Source of the DNA: Alphaproteobacteria bacterium UBA7691
GTDB lineage: Bacteria > Pseudomonadota > Alphaproteobacteria > Ferrovibrionales > Ferrovibrionaceae
Assembly: GCA_002482765.1 (NCBI GenBank)
Contig: DLGP01000148.1
Coordinates: forward strand, 22,316-36,913
Direction: 5' to 3'
DNA length: 14,598 nucleotides
Part shown: one piece after another, positions 1 to 5,740 of the stretch
Position numbering within the stretch: the first letter of the stretch is position 1
Layout: each line of letters opens with the position of its first letter
Notes under the pieces: model-generated
The model's input: the letters and a program-made list of their open reading frames with translations, nothing else
Databases searched by the model: none
Told to the model about the DNA's origin: nothing
Program-made: the position numbers and the translations under genes

Positions 1-182
1 GCCCAGAAATCCACCAGCACCGGCTGCTGCATCGAAGCCTGCACCACATCCTGCATGAAGGTGGTGATATCAATCTCTTTCACCAGATCGGCCGCTGCCG
101 GGGCCAGGCCCAGATTGGTGCCGGGCTGCGCGGCGCCTGGCTGGCCGGCGGAGATGCCGAAATTCAGGCTGGTCGGTTCCAT
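1..182 (-). CDS. Thioredoxin-domain protein, YbbN-like (partial, N-terminus only)
   Basis: The reading frame starts at ATG 182-180 on the minus strand and runs off the left edge after 60 complete codons. The visible protein has a Pro/Gly/Ala-rich leader of about 30 residues, then ADLVKEIDITTFMQDVV and finally QPVLVDFW, which is the beta-strand just before the CxxC active site of thioredoxins; the CxxC itself lies outside the window. The long non-conserved leader before the fold resembles alphaproteobacterial YbbN (CnoX)-type proteins, which combine a thioredoxin domain with TPR-like repeats and act as cytoplasmic chaperone-like holdases. This is inferred from the N-terminus alone, and a plain thioredoxin or another thioredoxin-fold protein is possible. 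No strong Shine-Dalgarno sequence is visible. It is divergent from the ammonium-transporter/kinase gene. Confidence 0.7.
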   Translation of the reverse strand, partial: MEPTSLNFGISAGQPGAAQPGTNLGLAPAAADLVKEIDITTFMQDVVQASMQQPVLVDFW

Positions 183-369
183 AATGATATGATCCAGTTT
201 TGGGGCCGGTTTGCGACCGGACGGTTATATCTCGGCGTGAACGCTCTGCTCATCAAATAATGCCCGGCAGTGCAAATGCCAACACCTGGGTTTCGGCTAA
301 TTTTTAATCACTTTGCCACCGCAAAAGCCAAATGCTGTTTCTGGCATCGCTATATCAGGGGTTTAACGC

Positions 370-385
370 TGGTATGCCTTTTGCT
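370..385 (+). promoter_or_regulatory. Sigma-54 (RpoN) -24/-12 promoter candidate
   Basis: The sequence TGGTATGCCTTTTGCT fits the RpoN consensus TGGYRYRNNNNTTGCW at every defined position. The invariant GG (371-372) and GC (383-384) are separated by exactly 10 bases. Transcription would begin near 395-397, giving a leader of about 70 nt before the Amt-kinase ATG at 469. Sigma-54 with NtrC classically drives ammonium-transporter genes under nitrogen limitation, so the site agrees with the downstream gene. The match and spacing are seen directly; the use of the site is inferred. Confidence 0.72.
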
Positions 386-431
386 TCGGCAAACGTGTAT
401 CGGATTGCTACCAGCAGTCCACCCTCCCTTC

Positions 432-452
432 GGCGCCGATCCCCAGGGCGCC
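432..452 (+). other. Possible stem-loop in the Amt-kinase leader
   Basis: Two GGCGCC hexamers (432-437 and 447-452) can pair across a 9-base loop. They are followed by CCGCTTTT (453-460), and the ATG lies 16 bases after the stem. It sits in the predicted leader, just upstream of a weak ribosome-binding region, and could affect translation or early termination. GGCGCC is self-complementary and common in GC-rich DNA, so chance is a fair explanation. Confidence 0.25.
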
Positions 453-468
453 CCGCTTTTGTAGGCGA

Positions 469-2589
469 ATGGCAATAGAGCGTATCGATCTGGTCTGGCT
501 CCTGGTGGCCACCTGCATGATCTTTGTGATGCAGGCAGGTTTCTGCTGCCTGGAAAGCGGCTTTGTGCGCGCCAAGAACAGTATCAATGTGGCATTGAAA
601 AATCTGGTCGATTTCTGCATTGCCAGCCTGTTGTTCTGGCTGTTTGGCTTCGCGCTGATGTTTGGCATCAGCCAGAATGGCTGGATCGGCGCCAGCGCCT
701 GGATGTTCGATGCCCGCAGCGAAACCTCGATTGGCGCCTTCCTGCTATTCCAGCTCATGTTCTGCGGCACTGCCGCCACCATCGTTTCCGGCGCGGTGGC
801 CGAGCGGGTGGCGTTCAGTTCCTATGTTGTCATCACCATCATCATTTCGGGCCTGATCTATCCGGTTTTTGGCCATTGGGCCTGGAATGGCGGCCAGCTT
901 GGCGGCGAGTCGGGCTGGCTGGCGGCACTTGGTTTCATCGATTTTGCCGGTTCCACCGTGGTGCATTCGGTCGGCGGCTGGGTGTCACTGGCTGCCGTGG
1001 TGGTGATCGGGCCGCGTATGGGGCGGTTCAAGCAGGGCGTGGCGATGATTCGTGGCCATGATCTCACCATGTCCACCCTCGGTGTCATGCTGCTGTGGTT
1101 CGGCTGGTTCGGCTTTAATGGCGGCAGCACGTTGGCAATGTCGGCGGATGTACCCAGCGTGTTGATCAACACCACCCTGGGCGGCTGTGCCGGCGGCATT
1201 GCCGGCCTGGTCGCCTCGCGCCTGATATTCCCGTTGCCGCGCGTGGAGGATTTCCTCAATGGCACGCTGGCCGGCCTGGTGGCAATCACCGCCAATTGCA
1301 ACAACACCTCGGCATTATCGGCGGTGCTGATCGGCGCTATCGGCGGGGTGATCGCCCTGTTATTCGGCCAATGGCTGGAGCGGCTGCGCATCGACGATGC
1401 GGTGGGCGCGGTGCCGGCGCATCTCGGCGCCGGTATCTGGGGCACCCTGGCGGTGGCGTTGTTCGGCGATCCCTCAGCTTGGCCGGTGCCGCATGATCGT
1501 ATCACCCAATTCGGCATCCAGTTGCTGGGCTGTGTGGTGGCTGGCATTTACTGCTTCGGCATCACCTATGTGGTGCTCAAGATCGTCAATCGCTTCCTGC
1601 CGCTGCGGGTTTCGCCCGAAGCCGAACATGTCGGCCTGAACCAGGCCGAGCATGGCGCTTCATCGGCGATGCTCGATCTGGTCAACGACATGGAGCGGCA
1701 TCGTGTTGAAGGCCGTTTTGATGGCCCGGTTGCGGTGATTGCCGGCTCTGAAGTGGAGCCGATTGCGCTGCAATACAATCGGGTCATCCAGCGCGTGAAT
1801 CGTGATTCCGAGCGGCTGCGGCGGGTGATCGAGGCGCTCAAGCGCGCCAAGGCCGAGGCCGAGGCGGCGAACCAGGCCAAGACCGCTTTCCTGGGCAATA
1901 TGAGCCATGAATTGCGTACGCCACTGAATGCCATTATCGGCTTTTCCGAAATTCTCAGCGGTGAATTATTCGGCCGCCTCGGTGATGATCGCTACAAGGA
2001 ATATGCCGCCGATATCCTCAATAGCGGCAAGCACCTGCTCAGCCTGGTCAATGACCTGCTCGATCATACCCGGATCGAGGCCGGGCGCGTGGAACTGACC
2101 GAGGAGGAGATTGACCTGCACGAGCTGTGCCGCGCCGTGTTGCGTATGCTGCAAGACAAGGCGGCTTCAGGCGGCATCACCCTGGAAGTGGATTTGCCGG
2201 ATGATCTGCCCGAGTTGCGCGCCGATGAGCGCGCCATGCGCCAGATGCTGCTCAATCTGCTCGGCAATGCGGTCAAGTTCACGCCCAAGGGCGGCAAGGT
2301 GACGATTGGCGCCGAACTGGAAGCGGATGGCCGCTTCGCCATCTGCGTGCGCGATACCGGCATCGGCATGAAGCGCGAGGATGTGCCGCGCGCCCTGGAG
2401 CCATTTGTGCAGCTGCACCACCATCTGTCCAAAAGTTATGGTGGCGCCGGCCTCGGCCTGCCGCTGGTGCAGGCGCTGATGCGGCTGCATCAGGGTTCGG
2501 TCACGATTGATAGCCGCGAAGGGGTTGGCACCGTGGTGACATTGCGCTTCCCGCGCCAGCGCGTTTCCGCCCTGGCTATTGCAGAATAA
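469..2589 (+). CDS. Ammonium transporter (Amt)-histidine kinase fusion, likely ammonium sensor
   Basis: A 706-residue protein combines a complete Amt domain (about 5-400) with a histidine kinase (about 445-700). The Amt part keeps the pore residues by alignment to E. coli AmtB: F98 and F216 (phenylalanine gate), W139 and S220 (outer ammonium site), and the twin histidines H166 (GSTVVHS) and H318 (AVPAHLGAG). The Amt C-terminal signature survives as GLNQAEHG (389-396). A basic, probably coiled-coil linker (about 435-470) leads to the H box FLGNMSHELRTPLNA with H480, the N box around N600, DTGIGM (629-634) and GGAGLGL (658-664). No PAS or receiver domain is evident. The kinase module resembles the alphaproteobacterial PleC/DivJ group. 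Amt-kinase fusions are known, for example Amt5 of Kuenenia stuttgartiensis, an ammonium sensor with little or no transport. Here the protein probably senses ammonium at the inner membrane and phosphorylates an unlinked regulator. The sigma-54 promoter suggests nitrogen control. The start fits the family N-terminus, although the ribosome-binding site is weak. Confidence 0.93.
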   Translation: MAIERIDLVWLLVATCMIFVMQAGFCCLESGFVRAKNSINVALKNLVDFCIASLLFWLFGFALMFGISQNGWIGASAWMFDARSETSIGAFLLFQLMFCGTAATIVSGAVAERVAFSSYVVITIIISGLIYPVFGHWAWNGGQLGGESGWLAALGFIDFAGSTVVHSVGGWVSLAAVVVIGPRMGRFKQGVAMIRGHDLTMSTLGVMLLWFGWFGFNGGSTLAMSADVPSVLINTTLGGCAGGIAGLVASRLIFPLPRVEDFLNGTLAGLVAITANCNNTSALSAVLIGAIGGVIALLFGQWLERLRIDDAVGAVPAHLGAGIWGTLAVALFGDPSAWPVPHDRITQFGIQLLGCVVAGIYCFGITYVVLKIVNRFLPLRVSPEAEHVGLNQAEHGASSAMLDLVNDMERHRVEGRFDGPVAVIAGSEVEPIALQYNRVIQRVNRDSERLRRVIEALKRAKAEAEAANQAKTAFLGNMSHELRTPLNAIIGFSEILSGELFGRLGDDRYKEYAADILNSGKHLLSLVNDLLDHTRIEAGRVELTEEEIDLHELCRAVLRMLQDKAASGGITLEVDLPDDLPELRADERAMRQMLLNLLGNAVKFTPKGGKVTIGAELEADGRFAICVRDTGIGMKREDVPRALEPFVQLHHHLSKSYGGAGLGLPLVQALMRLHQGSVTIDSREGVGTVVTLRFPRQRVSALAIAE

Positions 2590-2630
2590 GTGACGTTGCG
2601 GGCGGTTCGTGTTAACTTTCTGCCCTGGGC

Positions 2631-2637
2631 AGGGAGG
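2631..2637 (+). promoter_or_regulatory. Strong ribosome-binding site for the [2Fe-2S] subunit
   Basis: AGGGAGG lies five bases before ATG 2643 and fixes the start. It is abutted by a CTGCCC-T-GGGCAG inverted repeat (2620-2632) that could partly cover its first bases when folded. Confidence 0.75.
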
Positions 2638-2642
2638 CAGAT

Positions 2643-3098
2643 ATGCTGCGGTTGAACGTGAATGGGCGGCAATACGAGGTGGAGGCCGATGAGGCGATGC
2701 CGCTGCTCTGGCTGCTGCGAGACCTGCTTAATCTGACCGGCACCAAATATGGCTGCGGCATCGCGCAATGTGGCGCCTGCACGGTTTTGCTGGATGGCCA
2801 GGCGGTGCGTTCCTGTTCATTGCCGGCCAGCGCCGTGGGCGAGGCGAAAATTGTCACCATTGAGGGCTTGCATGCCGCAGCCGCGCACCCGGTGCAACGT
2901 GCCTGGGCCGAGATCGACGTGCCGCAATGCGGCTATTGCCAATCCGGCCAGATATTAGCCGCCGCCGCCCTGCTGGCGCAGAAACCCGATCCCAGCGACG
3001 CCGAGATTGATGAGGCGATCACCAATATCTGCCGCTGCGGCACCTATCCGCGCATCCGTCGCGCGGTGCACCGCGCCGCCGAATTGGCAGCGAAGTAG
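2643..3098 (+). CDS. [2Fe-2S] subunit, isoquinoline 1-oxidoreductase alpha (IorA)-like
   Basis: The 151-residue protein is a full-length small iron-sulfur subunit of the xanthine dehydrogenase family. The first cluster site is plant-ferredoxin-like: C38, C43 and C46 in YGCGIAQCGAC, then C58. The second, helical site has C96 and C99 in QCGYCQSGQI, then C130 and C132 in CRCGTYPRIR. The run MPLLWLLRDLL followed by LTGTKYGCG is typical of IorA rather than CoxS or XdhA types. Such subunits carry electrons from a molybdopterin subunit (IorB) that hydroxylates N-heterocycles or oxidises aldehydes. No molybdenum subunit is visible: the gene is followed by a palindromic repeat and convergent genes. 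It may be read from the Amt-kinase transcript (53-bp gap) or alone. Its partner must be encoded elsewhere, or it serves another enzyme. The family call is firm; the substrate is unknown. Confidence 0.9.
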   Translation: MLRLNVNGRQYEVEADEAMPLLWLLRDLLNLTGTKYGCGIAQCGACTVLLDGQAVRSCSLPASAVGEAKIVTIEGLHAAAAHPVQRAWAEIDVPQCGYCQSGQILAAAALLAQKPDPSDAEIDEAITNICRCGTYPRIRRAVHRAAELAAK

Positions 3099-3120
3099 CG
3101 GGTTGCCTGCACAACAAAAG

Positions 3121-3216
3121 CCGTCATGGTACGCGAAGGCGTACCATCCATGTTTTTCATTTTACTGGTTGAAAACAAAGCACTCGTGGATGGTCGGCCT
3201 GCGCCGACCATGACGG
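3121..3216. repeat. Paired palindromic repeat (REP/BIME-like) between convergent genes
   Basis: Two 32-base arms (3121-3152 and 3185-3216) are inverted copies of one another, matching at 26 of 32 positions. Each arm also folds alone: 9-bp stem 3126-3134/3139-3147 with loop GAAG, and 9-bp stem 3190-3198/3203-3211 with loop CTGC. The outer flanks are CCGTC and GACGG. Four of the six differences between arms are two compensatory base-pair changes inside the stem. The 32-base AT-rich spacer has roughly inverse ends (GTTTTTC and GAAAAC). CCGTCATGG...CCATCCA-type elements recur between alphaproteobacterial genes, from my recollection. Its place between the 3' ends of two convergent genes suits a bidirectional transcription or RNA-stability boundary. 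No transposase is adjacent. Confidence 0.85.
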
Positions 3217-3236
3217 AGTAGCGAACGAGGGGCTTT

Positions 3237-4031
3237 TCAAGCCGCGAAATTAACCTCGCAGCGGCCCAGGCCGTCGATGTCCACGCTGACGGCATCGCCG
3301 GGATTGGCCGGCTGCATCGGGCAATAGGTGCCGGTCATCACCACATCACCCTCGCGCAGCGGCAGGCCGATCTTCACCTGCTTGGCGGCCAGCCAGGCCA
3401 GCGCATTGATCGGGTTGCCCCACACGGCCGCGCCCGGCCCCTGGCCGATCACATTGCCATTGCTGGTGAGCGTGCCGGTGGCGCGGCGCAGGTCAAGCCC
3501 TTCCAGCTTGCGGGCGACCGAGCCGAGCACAAAGAACGCGCCGCTGACATTATCTGCCACCAGATCAACTATCTTGAAATCGTTGTTGCGGATGCGGCTA
3601 TCCACCACCTCGATGGCCGGCACCACATAACCCACGGCGCGGATCGCATCCACCAGGGTCGGGTTCGGCATGTCGAGATCACGTTCCAGCACCACCGCCA
3701 CCTCGGCTTCCAGGCGCGGCTGGATCAGCCGGCCAGCCGGAATCGTGTCGCCGTCATTCAGCACCATGTCGTGATACAGCATGGCATAGGTCGGCGCGGT
3801 GATGCCGAACATCTTGAGCGCGCCCGGGCTGGAGGTGCCGATCTTGCGGCCGATCAGGCGGCGGCCGCTGTTGATGAAATGCTCGCGGTTGGCGCGCTGC
3901 ACGGCATAGGCAACGCGCAGATCGTCGGCGGTGCCGAGCAGGTCGCGCACCGGATCGCAGGCGGTGGCGCTGGCTTCGGCCTGGCGCAGACGTTCGGCGG
4001 CTTGCTGGATGCGATTATCTTGGTCGGTCAT
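3237..4031 (-). CDS. 2-keto-4-pentenoate hydratase / 2-oxohepta-3-ene-1,7-dioate hydratase family (MhpD-like)
   Basis: The 264-residue length equals the usual size of the MhpD/HpcG/4-oxalocrotonate decarboxylase family, soluble metal-dependent enzymes of aromatic meta-cleavage pathways. Family landmarks are DPVRDLLGTADDLRVAYAVQ (26-45), GRKIGTSS with K63, and the metal-binding acids E108 and E110 (RLEAEVAVVL) and E141 (PAIEVVDSRI). NPINALAWLA and EGDVVMTGTYC come near the C-terminus. The ribosome-binding site CGGAGA lies eight bases before the ATG. It starts 18 bp after the stop of the 2-hydroxyacid dehydrogenase gene and is very likely its operon partner. No ring-cleavage dioxygenase or aldolase is in view, so the pathway is open. 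Hydration of a 2-hydroxydienoate or decarboxylation of a 2-oxo-enoate diacid are both possible. Confidence 0.85.
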   Translation of the reverse strand: MTDQDNRIQQAAERLRQAEASATACDPVRDLLGTADDLRVAYAVQRANREHFINSGRRLIGRKIGTSSPGALKMFGITAPTYAMLYHDMVLNDGDTIPAGRLIQPRLEAEVAVVLERDLDMPNPTLVDAIRAVGYVVPAIEVVDSRIRNNDFKIVDLVADNVSGAFFVLGSVARKLEGLDLRRATGTLTSNGNVIGQGPGAAVWGNPINALAWLAAKQVKIGLPLREGDVVMTGTYCPMQPANPGDAVSVDIDGLGRCEVNFAA

Positions 4032-4049
4032 GAAACATATCTCCGAGAA

Positions 4050-5135
4050 TTACAGGCCGGCGAGGCGGTTGGTATCGGCTGCGGCATGGCCCAGCAGGGC
4101 GCCGGCGGCAACAATCTCGCCCCAGGTGGTGGCATCCACCGGGATGCCCTGGCTGTTACGTTCGGCACGGGTGCGGCGCTCCGGTTCGCCGGCCACCAGC
4201 ACACCGCCGGTTTTGTTGTCGGGGGCCGGCGGCGAAGCCTTCACCCAGTCGATATAGGCTTGCGCCTCATCCTGCCAGGTGCTGGCGCCACCCAGCTTGG
4301 CCGGGTCAAACACGATGCTGAGCATGTTGTTGGTGATGGTGCCGACTTCCCAATTGTTGCGCCCGGTGCCACCGCCGCTGAGCGGGCCGGAAAGCAGTTC
4401 GGCAATCAGCGCCAGGCCGAAGCCCTTATGCTCGCCAAAGGCGCGGATGGCACCGCTCGGCTTGTTGAACATCACCTTGGGGTCGATGCTGGGATTACCC
4501 TCGGCATCGATCAGGATGCCGGGGGCCAGGGTTTCGCCCTTGTTCATCGCCACGCGCACCTTGCCCATGGCAATGGTGCTGGTGGCCATATCCAGCACAA
4601 TCGGCTCGCCGCCATGCGGGCCGGGAATGGCGCAGCAATAGGGATTGGTGGCAAAGCGCGCATCCGAGCCGCCAAACGGCGCCACCAGCGGCTGGCGGTT
4701 CACCACGTTGACATAATGCGTCGAGATCATGCCGGCGGCGGCGCATTGTTCGCCCCAATGGCCGATGCGGCCGATATGGTGGCTGTTGCGCAGGGAAAGC
4801 ACACAAACGCCATGCTGGCGGGCGCGTTGGATGGCGATTTCCATCGCCTCATGGCCGATCACCTGGCCATAGCCGAAGCCGCCATCCACCGTTACCAGCG
4901 CCCCGGCATCCAATGCGATATGGGCGCTCTGATTAACCACCAGACGCTTCTCATGCACCGCCAGCCAGTATTGCGGCAGCATGCCGACGCCGTGGCTGTC
5001 ATGGCCGCTGAGATTGGCCAGCACCAGATTTTCGGCCACCAGACTGGCCTCGCGCTCATTGCTGCCGCCGGTGCGGCAGATGGCGCGCACTGTGGCGCGC
5101 AGGGCTTCGGCTTGGATTGTCACATACTCGGCCAT
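4050..5135 (-). CDS. Ldh_2-family 2-hydroxyacid dehydrogenase (malate/L-lactate/YbiC type)
   Basis: From ATG 5135 the protein is 361 residues, the usual length for this NAD(P)H-dependent family (malate, lactate, ureidoglycolate and hydroxycarboxylate dehydrogenases; E. coli YbiC/HcxB is alike). Hallmarks are HDSHGVGMLPQY with H48, VDGGFGYGQ (93-101), NSHHIGRIGHWGEQ (117-130), LDMATSTIAMGKV (181-193) and the EHKGFGLAL nucleotide-site motif. A longer frame reaches 5219, but the AGGAGG site just before 5135 and the family N-terminus favour the shorter start. The enzyme would interconvert a 2-oxo acid and its 2-hydroxy acid in the cytoplasm. Its operon mate is an MhpD-type hydratase, so the pair may handle the 2-oxo acid products of a catabolic route. 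The exact substrate cannot be read from sequence. Confidence 0.9.
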   Translation of the reverse strand: MAEYVTIQAEALRATVRAICRTGGSNEREASLVAENLVLANLSGHDSHGVGMLPQYWLAVHEKRLVVNQSAHIALDAGALVTVDGGFGYGQVIGHEAMEIAIQRARQHGVCVLSLRNSHHIGRIGHWGEQCAAAGMISTHYVNVVNRQPLVAPFGGSDARFATNPYCCAIPGPHGGEPIVLDMATSTIAMGKVRVAMNKGETLAPGILIDAEGNPSIDPKVMFNKPSGAIRAFGEHKGFGLALIAELLSGPLSGGGTGRNNWEVGTITNNMLSIVFDPAKLGGASTWQDEAQAYIDWVKASPPAPDNKTGGVLVAGEPERRTRAERNSQGIPVDATTWGEIVAAGALLGHAAADTNRLAGL

Positions 5136-5139
5136 GTTT

Positions 5140-5145
5140 CCTCCT
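5140..5145 (-). promoter_or_regulatory. Ribosome-binding site that sets the dehydrogenase start
   Basis: On the minus strand AGGAGG lies four bases before ATG 5135-5133. No comparable site precedes the upstream in-frame start at 5219, so this site decides the start. Confidence 0.75.
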
Positions 5146-5198
5146 GGCATGCGGCTTGGCCCGCCGCTTGGCATCCGATGTATCGCAAAGCCCACGCT

Positions 5199-5226
5199 GC
5201 TGCAATCCGGGGGCTGCAATCCGGGG
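5199..5226. repeat. Tandem duplication of a 14-bp unit
   Basis: GCTGCAATCCGGGG occurs twice back to back (5199-5212 and 5213-5226) with no mismatch. A shorter related piece, TGCTATCCGG, follows (5227-5236). It lies between the divergent dehydrogenase and lipoprotein genes, probably in the lipoprotein leader or promoter region. It looks like a recent slippage duplication. Confidence 0.8.
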
Positions 5227-5273
5227 TGCTATCCGGTTTGACTGCGGCAAAAGCATGCTGCATGCTCCGCGCC

Positions 5274-5675
5274 ATGAAAGCCCTGCCCCTGTTGCTCCTT
5301 GCCGGCCTGCTGGCCGGTTGTTCCTCCACCCAGGAAGACCTTGCCCGGCGCGGCCAGAAAGAACTGGTTGGCCTGCCGGAAGCGCAATTGCTCGCCTGTG
5401 CCGGCGAGCCGACGGCGCTCAATCGGGAGCAGGACACTGTGCTCTGGAGCTACTTCCGCGAAAGCTCGGCTTCGGCGCAGATGAGTGTGGACGAAGACAA
5501 GTCGCCGCTCAGCCGCAACCCAGGTTCCTACGAATATTTCCGGTATTGCGAAACCACCTTTGCCTTGCGCCAGGGCCGGGTGGTTGATGTGGCGATGAAG
5601 GGCCGCACCGCCACCGGGCGTGAAACCCTGGTTGCCTGCGGCCAGATCGTCGCCCGCTGCCTGCGCAATAAATAA
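5274..5675 (+). CDS. Small lipoprotein with BamE/SmpA-like pattern
   Basis: The 133-residue protein begins with a lipoprotein signal: MK, a leucine-rich stretch and the lipobox LAGC, so C16 would be lipidated after cleavage by signal peptidase II. The next residues (SSTQ) do not suggest retention in the inner membrane. After it comes LVGLPEAQLLACAGEPTALN, then DTVLWSYF (54-61). This resembles the G-x-x-x-x-x-V/L...G-x-P...W-x-Y pattern of SmpA/OmlA (BamE-like) folds, but the match is loose. Four further cysteines (C42, C92, C122, C129) could form two disulfides in the periplasm. ATG 5262 is an alternative in-frame start adding MLRA and a positive charge to the signal; neither start has a clear ribosome-binding site. 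msrQ follows 65 bp downstream. The role is unknown. Confidence 0.8.
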   Translation: MKALPLLLLAGLLAGCSSTQEDLARRGQKELVGLPEAQLLACAGEPTALNREQDTVLWSYFRESSASAQMSVDEDKSPLSRNPGSYEYFRYCETTFALRQGRVVDVAMKGRTATGRETLVACGQIVARCLRNK

Positions 5676-5693
5676 CACCTCGCCGTATCGTTA

Positions 5694-5722
5694 CCGGGCG
5701 CCCGCTTGCCGCTGCCCGGGCG
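5694..5722 (+). other. GC-rich inverted repeats between lipoprotein gene and msrQ
   Basis: Two competing stems can form: CCGGGC (5694-5699) with GCCCGG (5714-5719), or CGCCCG (5699-5704) with CGGGCG (5717-5722). They share bases, so only one can form at a time. There is no T tract after either, so this is not a standard intrinsic terminator. It may be a weak pause or leader structure, or chance in GC-rich DNA. Confidence 0.3.
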
Positions 5723-5740
5723 GCACGCCATCCTGCCACC

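Larger units (their letters stand above)
183..468. other. Divergent intergenic region holding promoters and dyads
   Basis: These 286 bases separate the leftward thioredoxin-like gene from the rightward Amt-kinase gene. The part nearest the thioredoxin gene contains a dyad CCGGT-N5-ACCGG (206-220). Further right is TTTGC-N4-GCAAA (312-325), followed by the sigma-54 promoter candidate at 370-385. The leader between that promoter and the Amt-kinase ATG can fold a GGCGCC-N9-GGCGCC stem (432-452). A more AT-rich patch lies around 285-345. I see no convincing protein gene here: a 64-codon frame on the plus strand (270-464) has no ribosome-binding site and no recognisable sequence. I also looked for NtrC-type sites (TGCAC...GGTGCA) and found none that is convincing. 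Confidence 0.6.

Noticed and set aside
220..365. NtrC enhancer sites upstream of the sigma-54 promoter
   Set aside because: The best candidate (around 270-290) lacks the second half-site; no TGCAC-N5-7-GTGCA dyad was found.
270..464. 64-codon open frame upstream of the Amt-kinase gene
   Set aside because: It has no ribosome-binding site and no recognisable motif, and it runs through the sigma-54 promoter candidate.
5136..5219. 28-residue N-terminal extension of the dehydrogenase
   Set aside because: The strong AGGAGG site before ATG 5135 and the usual 361-residue length of the family favour the shorter form.
3771..5675. 634-codon open frame on the plus strand
   Set aside because: Most of it is antisense to the dehydrogenase and hydratase genes, which have clear family motifs. 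Only its last 133 codons are real: the lipoprotein starting at 5274.
5694..5722. Intrinsic terminator after the lipoprotein gene
   Set aside because: The stems are GC-rich but no T run follows either, so only a possible structure is recorded.
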